In this document: positions 9,173 through 14,108 of the stretch, one piece after another
Position numbering within the stretch: position 1 is the first letter of the stretch
Layout of the letters: every line of letters begins with the position of its first letter
Source of the DNA: Lojkania enalia
Lineage: Eukaryota > Ascomycota > Dothideomycetes > Pleosporales
Length of the DNA: 14,108 bases
Assembly: GCA_010094045.1 (NCBI GenBank)
Contig: ML986679.1
Span: forward strand, 171,017 to 185,124
Reading direction: 5' to 3'
The notes under the pieces: generated by a model
The model's database searches: none
The model's input: only the letters and a program-made list of their open reading frames with translations
What the model was told of the DNA's origin: nothing
Translations under genes and position numbers: made by a program

Positions 9173-9364
9173 ACGTATAGTATAAGCGAGCTAATTATCT
9201 AAGCGAGCTGATTATAATACTAAAACTCTACTAAAATCGCGATAATTATACTTTATAGTATTATACTAACGTATAGTATAAGCGAGCTGATTACCTAAGT
9301 AAGCTAATTATAATACTAAAACCCTACTAAAATCGCGATAATTATACTTTATAGTATTATACTA
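9173..9364 (+). repeat. 96-bp tandem duplication of the pogo B terminal repeat
   Basis: ACGTATAGTATAAGC starts at 9173 and again at 9269, a period of exactly 96 bases, and both copies run through TCGCGATAATTATACTTTATAGTATTATACTA. Only the second copy runs on into transposon interior (CAACTAACAAC), as in pogo A. The copies differ by a handful of transitions. Confidence 0.88.
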
Positions 9365-9376
9365 CAACTAACAACT

Positions 9377-10120
9377 ATAGAATTAATTTAGAAAGAAGCT
9401 AGAATATAGCTTATACTTTAAACTCTTTAATAAGATATAATATTAACTATATATTATATTATATTAATCTATAATATTTCTTAAAGTATACTTAGTATAT
9501 AAAGATAAGAAACAGCTCTATAATATAATTACCAGCCTAATTTAATAAAGCTTAATAAGACTAAAGAGTAGGTAATTATTTAGTATATACTAGATCTAGA
9601 TATAAGAGAATTTCCGCCGCGGTTTACTACTATTTAAAATATAGCTAATTTACTACTAGCTGCGTGCTCTACTAGCTAGGTTAAAAAGAACTAGGTAGAG
9701 AACTTTATTAAACGTACGCTTAAGTTTAAGGTCAAATTTAATTAAAAGTACGACTATTTAAAAGCTAAATATAAGGATTCTAAGGTTATAGAAGGCTAGT
9801 TCTACCTTATATAGAATATAAAGGCTAAGTATAGTATTATTAATAAAGATATATACAACTTTAATAAATTAGGCTTTATAATAGGCGTAATATCGATAGA
9901 AGTAGTAGTTACTAGCTCTAAGAGATAGAATTAACTAAAGTAGCTCTAGCTAGGTAATTATAAGTAGACTACAGTTATCTAAAATATTAACGTGATAGGA
10001 TAGATAATACTACCTTTTATTATCTTTATAAGTATCTACTACCTCTCTATATAATATAAAGAAGATAATATTCTACCAACCTGGGCTATATAGGTTACTA
10101 ATAACAGCTGAACGATAAAT
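9377..10120 (+). pseudogene. Pogo B transposase, N-terminal half
   Basis: One frame (codons 9377, 9848 and 10082 in phase) with many stops. Pieces include KEARI, an ILDLDIREFPPRF block typical of the Tc5/CENP-B-type helix-turn-helix region, and the start of the DDE catalytic domain at about 9848-9890 (DIYNFNKLGFIIG), where the first catalytic Asp is AAT (Asn) at 9863-9865. Downstream near 10061-10117 it reads KEDNILPTWAI, then a decayed Trp-Thr block, matching the family segment before the second Asp. It is cut at 10120. The ATA at 9377 could be a mutated start, but pogo A has GTA there, so the true start may differ. Confidence 0.82.
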
Positions 10121-10447
10121 TGTAACAGCGTAGGTAAGATAATAGATCTAAATGCGGTACGAATCTACTTAGAGGTATATAGAAGTACGTAGGGGATTAG
10201 GGACCTGGGAATTCTATTAACACCTATAGGCCTTATACAAAAGGATATAGAAAAACTACCAAGCTACTTATAAGGGAGTATACAACTATATACGGATGGG
10301 AAAAGGGGTAGAACTGGGGGTAGAATAAGATAAGCGAAAAGATAGAGCTTTTTATAGAACGATTTCTTTGTATTATTATACTACCCCCCTCCTTATAGGC
10401 TGATAGTCCCTATCTACGCTGGTTTAGGAGGGAATCGGGGCTATTAC
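10121..10447. repeat. Probable LTR (TGTAACAGC...GCTATTACA), likely of chromovirus B
   Basis: The left end TGTAACAGC coincides with the exact breakpoint of pogo B. The right end GCTATTACA is its inverted complement apart from one transition. The resulting 327-bp unit has the TG...CA ends and size of a fungal Gypsy LTR and resembles the ends of chromovirus A (TGTTACGG/CCGTAACA). Its interior is less TA-dominated. The partner LTR and the matching target duplication would lie right of the window. Assignment to the - strand chromovirus B is inference; the sequence beside 10447 shows no clear - strand purine tract. Confidence 0.55.
10317..10380. repeat. Short dispersed repeat, copy 2 (partner 1-83)
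   Basis: Homologous to 1-83, with all substitutions transitions and about 19 bases fewer. Here it lies inside the probable LTR and is flanked by GGGGGTAG on the left (10316-10323) and CTACCCCC on the right (10381-10388), an 8-base perfect inverted repeat that is not present at the right end of copy 1. Confidence 0.6.
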
Positions 10448-10872
10448 AGATAGGTTCTAGTATAAAGAAATTTCTTCGAGGAGATATTTACTAGTAAGAG
10501 CTAATACGCGCGGTTGCTTATAGAGATATATTTATTAATATAATATTAAGTAAGGTTTTCGCGGTAAATATAATTGACCTGTATATCGGCTAGTAACTAC
10601 CATCGTAACAGTTTATTAATATTACAATTTCGTCGCGTATAGTAATAAGCGTTTACTAGCCTTAGTATATTACCAGATTGCTGTTAACTAAGCTTCCTTA
10701 ACTAAACAATAACTTCTACTCCGTATATATTGTTGTACGTCTCTAGAACTGTTAATTATTAAAGTATTACTAATACCTTATAGAAAAAATTAATTAATAT
10801 ACTACTCCGCCCGCCTCCTAGAGCCTTTTTAAAGGCCTTCTAAATTATCTACCTTTAGGCTATATACGCGCT

Positions 10873-10884
10873 CGCCCGCGGGCG
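10873..10884. promoter_or_regulatory. GC-rich palindrome next to TATA-like sequence
   Basis: CGCCCGCGGGCG is a perfect 12-base palindrome. TATATACGCG lies just left and GGTATATAATATT just right, so a TATA-like motif flanks it on each side. It resembles a promoter core or protein-binding site, but no transcript start can be shown. It contains CpG but no CpA, so RIP would largely spare it. Confidence 0.3.
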
Positions 10885-11019
10885 GTATATAATATTTTCC
10901 TTTTAGTCTCTAAGATTAAAAAAATGCGAGTATTACACCTCGTAAAATAAAAAGTACAACCCCGTATAAATCGTATCTAATACTAGTAGGGTACTTACTA
11001 CTAACATACTTATAAATCC

Positions 11020-11037
11020 CCTCCTACTATAAGGAGG
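11020..11037. repeat. Small inverted repeat
   Basis: CCTCCT (11020-11025) and AGGAGG (11032-11037) are separated by six bases and could form a short stem. On the - strand it also offers a purine run (AGTAGGAGGGGA), a weak polypurine-tract candidate for chromovirus B. Confidence 0.3.
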
Positions 11038-11093
11038 AGTTTCTAGTCCTCTAGGGCTATCTTAAACTATAGGCGGCGGCCTAATACGTAGGG

Positions 11094-11438
11094 GATAAGA
11101 AAGATAAAAAGGTAGCCTTTAAGGCTATTTTAGAGTCTGCTTACAGCCTAGTACTTATAGCCTAGGTTATAAGGAGTTAGGAAGATAGCCTTCTTACGGC
11201 CAGTATTTAGGTAGCTTCGTTCTACTAGGGTATTAAGTTGCTCTATTAGGTTTCAGCCTTAAAGGCTCTAGTATCTAGCCTTCGGGCTAATATTACAGCA
11301 CTCTTAGCCGGCTAAGAATATAGGGGAGGTTTAAAGGGAGTCTGGAGGGAAGGAAGGAGAAGGAGAGTAGAAGAGAAGAGGACTGGGGAGGTATCCGACA
11401 GCCTGCTGTTAGATCTTCCGGATTTTATAGAAGAGTAA
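11094..11438 (+). pseudogene. Unrecognised broken reading frame
   Basis: In one frame (codon 11094 onward) the + strand reads like a protein with scattered stops, five TAG and one TAA before the final TAA at 11436-11438. Pieces include DKKVAFKAILESAYSLVLIA, LKALVSSLRANITALLAG, then a 40-codon open end rich in Arg, Lys and Glu that finishes SDSLLDLPDFIEE. TAG in place of CAG or TGG fits RIP. I do not recognise the family. It lies antisense to, and overlaps, the region past the C terminus of chromovirus B pol; the - strand is also open over part of it (about 11424-11286), so either strand, or neither, may be coding. Confidence 0.35.
11344..11391 (+). repeat. Purine-rich tract
   Basis: 45 of 48 bases are A or G on the + strand (GGAGGGAAGGAAGGAGAAGG...), a low-complexity tract. 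It holds no CpA on this strand and no TpG-derived changes are evident, so RIP would leave it alone. It supplies the Arg/Glu-rich end of the + frame described above. Confidence 0.7.
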
Positions 11439-11460
11439 TTTCGGGCCTATACTTTAGTTT

Positions 11461-14108
11461 TTAAAATCTACTGCTTAACTCTTATATATTATTATCTACT
11501 AGGTAATCTATATTCTCTATACTATCCTTATATACCTTAATCTATTTGGTTAGAGCTTTTAGGGGTTCTAGGCAATTCGGATACTTATTATAAAAAGCTT
11601 TTAGCTTATAAGACGAACCTATAAAATTTAAGGCTTTATACTAGATTAGGTTAGGATTATATTCTACCTATTTTACACGGTATTTAAGGGTCTTATAATA
11701 TAACTTACTAGCCAGTATTTCCTTAACCTCCCACTCTTCTACCCTATTAATAGCGATAGCGGGTGGTTTTAGAACTTCTTATCTAGGTAGAGGGTCCTAG
11801 AGGTTCTTATACAATAGGTTTAGTACAAAGATATTATATATACTTAACCCTAGGGGTAGCTATAAATAGTATAAGTTTCTAACCTACTCTAGTACTTTAA
11901 AGGGGCCCTTCTATTAATTAGATAGCTTTCAGTTCGGTTTCTAGACTATAAAGTTCTTAGTATTTAAGTAGACTATATTACTAATCTACTAATTAATCGG
12001 TTACTAATAATAGTTAATAACAGATTATATACAATCTTAAGCCTTCTTAATATTAGCCTTTACAGTTTCTCAGGCTATATATATACGAGTTACTAGAGCT
12101 AAAACGTCTTTATAATTTAATTTATCTATCGCGGTAATAGGATTAATAGAATATTTCTAATCTCAATTCTAATAGAGCTTAGATCTATATAGGATCTAAT
12201 ACAGAGATATTCTAATAGTTATATAGGGTAGAGTTGCTTATACTCGGTCGATTATAGGTAATAGAGAACTCTAGTTATCCTAGTAGAAGGATACGAAAGA
12301 ACGCAGTCTCTAATCGATGTACTTATTTATAATCTCTATCTGTCCGTCAGTCTCTTTATAATAAGTAGTAGATAGTTTAATCTTTACGTCTAAGATATAG
12401 TAGAATTCGGACTAGAAACTAGATATAAACTAAGGTCCTCGGTCTAAAATAATAGTTTTAGGTATATAGCTAAAGTAGTACACCTATTAAATAAACAATT
12501 CAGCTATTCCCTGTACATTAATTATATAATAGTAGGGAATAGATACAGCTTATTTAGATAGGCGATCGATTACTACTATAATCTAATTATATCCGGACTT
12601 ATCTATAGGAAAATCCTTAAAGTTAATATATAAGTGCTATATTAGTCGATTTAGTATAGGAAGTAGGTAGATAAAACCTAGAGTTCGGGTTTATATTAGA
12701 TAAGCTTTACGGTATAGGATATAATTCCGTATATATCGTTTATAAGTAGCTTCTATACCCTTCTAGTAGTACTTCTAGAACAGTAACTAATAGGTTTTAG
12801 TAGCGCTTAGGTATGCGGAGGATACTTAGTTATAAGCCTCTTATATAAGTTATATATAAAGGCCTGAATCTAATAGAATATATAAGCGATTGTTGTAGAG
12901 GAGTAGTCTATTCTCTATCTAATACTTGTAGAGTAGAAGTATATGTTCCTACGCGAAGGAGGCTCGGTTTTCCTATAGTAATACGTTAATCAACTCTAGA
13001 GAGTCTAGTAATATAACCTACTTCTAGCCTTTAATAACGTTTAGTATAGCCGCTTAAATTATTATTTAGGTAATATAAGACTAGGCTAATTCGGTATTAA
13101 TTCGGGGGTAAAATTAATACGGTCTAAATAGGACTCTTAACTAGTTGTTAGTTTAAGCCGCTTTTAAGTTTTCTATATCTTATTTATAATAACTAAGGAT
13201 ATCTACTCTAATATTATTCTTACCTAGAGTATACTCGATTCGGAACTGATACTAAGCTAATTCCTCGGTCTAATAAACTTAATAAGTATTAAGTACTTTT
13301 ATAGTTATAAAATATTCGAGTAAGTAATAATTGGTATATATTAGAGTCCTAGTAGCTACTAAAGTAAGTTCTACCTTCTATTATTTAAACGCAGTAACGA
13401 TTGCGAATAGTTTCTTATTATAAATCTTCTAGTTTAGTTCCGAACTAGATAGAACCTTACTATAGAATACTATAGGGTACTATTTTCTATTAGAATATTT
13501 CTATAATAGTACTCCTATAACTACTCTATTAGAGGTATTAGTTTCCATTTTTGTTTCTAACGCAGGGTTAAAGTAGTAGAGAGTAGGTATACTTAGTAGA
13601 GCTGACTTTAATTTCTTAAAGATAATATTATATTCTAAAGTCTATATAAAAAAGATTATAGGGCTTTATAGTACGATAATTAGCTTTATAATATATAAGA
13701 ATTCCGGTATAAACTGTTAATAGAATCTAGTAAAATTTAAGAAGGATTTTACACCCGTTACGATAGTAGGTAGCTACTAGTTATATAGTACTTCTACCTT
13801 CTCTAGGTTAACCTTAAAGCCTTTATTTAAGAGGATATAGCTAAGGTATTTAGTTCGGGTAATATAGAATTCGCTCTTCTTAATATTAACTTATAACCCT
13901 ACTTAATATAATCTCTTAAGAACTTTCTTAATATAGATAGTATATATCGCCTCGTCTTTAGAGTAGATAAAAATATTATCTAGGTAAGTAATACAGAAGT
14001 TATCTAGGTAGTCGATTAGTACGTTATTTATATAACGCTGGTAAGTTACTAGGCTATTATATAATCTAAAAGGTAGAACTTTATACTTATAGGTTCTATA
14101 TTAAGTCT
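11461..14108 (-). pseudogene. pol of chromovirus B (RT-RH-IN-chromodomain), 5' part outside window
   Basis: One - strand frame stays in phase from 14040 to 11530 with no net frameshift. RT: the pieces YKVLPFRLYNSLVTYQRYIN near 14080-14029 and ITYLDNIFIYSKDEA near 13992-13948 match fungal Gypsy RT; the YLDD box is YLDN (13986-13975), so one Asp survives. RNase H: METNTSNRVVIGVL near 13548-13507, catalytic Asp now Asn at 13539-13537. Integrase: the first Asp is Asn (INFKDFP, codon 12624-12622), the second Asp (LDRGP, 12444-12442) and Glu (TDGQIEI, 12336-12334) survive with 35 residues between. A chromodomain follows. Fewer stops per length than chromovirus A. A different family from A. Gag and protease lie right of the window. 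Confidence 0.92.
11580..11745 (-). other. Chromodomain at the C terminus of chromovirus B pol
   Basis: In the pol frame the - strand reads VEEWEVKEILASKLYYKTLKYRVK, written here in parts: VEEWEVKEIL, then KLYYKTLKYRVK, a TAG where Trp is expected, VEYNPN, then YKALNF and LKAFYNKYP. This follows the chromodomain plan closely, and the first aromatic cage position (Trp in EEWEV) is kept. It confirms B as a second chromovirus. Confidence 0.85.

Larger units (their letters stand above)
9173..10120 (+). mobile_element. Pogo B: second Fot1/pogo element, truncated on the right
   Basis: Same family as pogo A, opposite orientation. TA at 9171-9172 precedes ACGTATAGTATAAG. The terminal 96 bases are present twice in tandem. 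The element matches pogo A up to ACGATAAAT at 10112-10120 and then stops exactly where TGTAACAGC begins. The remaining half (DDE aspartates 2 and 3 and the right inverted repeat) is not in the window, so an LTR element probably split it. Decay is similar to pogo A. Confidence 0.85.
10448..11069. other. Unassigned stretch, less TA-dominated than its surroundings
   Basis: About 620 bases with no coding frame that I can support on either strand. The stretch keeps more CpG, CpA and TpG than the transposon bodies. It contains a GC-rich palindrome at 10873-10884 beside TATA-like sequence and a small inverted repeat at 11020-11037. It may be the 3' untranslated part of chromovirus B (- strand), or the internal region of another LTR element. 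Confidence 0.4.

Noticed and set aside
1177..9364. CRISPR-like array from the repeated TIR sequences
   Set aside because: The repeats are transposon ends with an internal direct repeat and one tandem duplication; there is no regular spacer pattern and the organism is evidently fungal.
10387..10432. Hairpin CCCTCCT...AGGAGGG as a transcription terminator
   Set aside because: A 7-base stem with a loop of more than 30 bases inside a probable LTR; no reason to call it a terminator in a fungus.
10448..10470. GATAGGTTCTAGTA after 10447 as a tRNA fragment or primer-binding site
   Set aside because: It looks loosely like a T-loop word, but no cloverleaf or clear TGG-type primer site can be built around it.
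11391..11400. - strand TGTCGGATAC as the start of the chromovirus B 3' LTR
   Set aside because: No purine tract precedes it on the - strand and no matching GTATCCGACA-type end was found to the left; the LTR-like unit at 10121-10447 has better ends.
1..14108. Long apparent open frames, mitochondrial DNA, or an AT-rich bacterial or phage region
   Set aside because: Readable frames carry Copia, Gypsy and pogo domains full of TAG/TAA, with transition-only repeat divergence. This is the signature of RIP-damaged fungal transposons, and no complete gene or new functional system is supported.

Overview
This window looks like an AT-rich, heterochromatin-type block from a filamentous ascomycete (Pezizomycotina). 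It is built almost entirely of transposable elements destroyed by C:G-to-T:A transitions of the kind made by repeat-induced point mutation (RIP). CpA and TpG are nearly absent, TpA is greatly over-represented, and almost every frame is riddled with TAG/TAA. Differences between repeat copies are almost all transitions. No intact host gene was found. The organism call is an inference from element types and mutation pattern; the species cannot be named.

Layout. (1) A Ty1/Copia pol remnant (+ strand, about 84-1176, resuming at 9079-9172) carries the reverse transcriptase region. (2) A Fot1/pogo-type DNA transposon, 'pogo A' (- strand, 1177-9076), sits in it between TA duplications; joining the Copia flanks with one TA restores a single reading frame. 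(3) Pogo A is split by a complete Ty3/Gypsy chromovirus, 'chromovirus A' (+ strand, 2267-8289), with two ~305-bp LTRs, gag, pol, a C-terminal chromodomain, a purine tract, and perfect 5-bp duplications (ACTAT). (4) About 95 bp of Copia sequence after pogo A, a second element of the same family, 'pogo B' (+ strand, 9173-10120), begins with a tandemly duplicated 96-bp end. (5) Pogo B stops exactly at a TGTAACAGC...GCTATTACA unit (10121-10447) that looks like an LTR. (6) A 1-kb, less TA-dominated stretch follows (10448-11460), with an unrecognised broken + strand frame, a GC-rich palindrome and a purine-rich tract. (7) From about 11461 to the right edge the - strand carries the RT/RNase H/integrase/chromodomain part of a second chromovirus, 'chromovirus B', which probably owns the LTR at 10121-10447.

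The order of events can be read directly: Copia first, then pogo A and pogo B into it, then chromovirus A into pogo A and an LTR element (probably B) into pogo B. The window therefore records serial nesting followed by mutational inactivation. Catalytic aspartates have turned into asparagines in the Copia RT, both chromovirus RT and RNase H domains, the protease of A, the integrase of B and both pogo transposases, and several tryptophan positions are now stops. I did not see a new functional system. The items most worth a second look are the 10448-11460 island, the 96-bp pogo end duplication, and the short repeat shared by 1-83 and 10317-10380.
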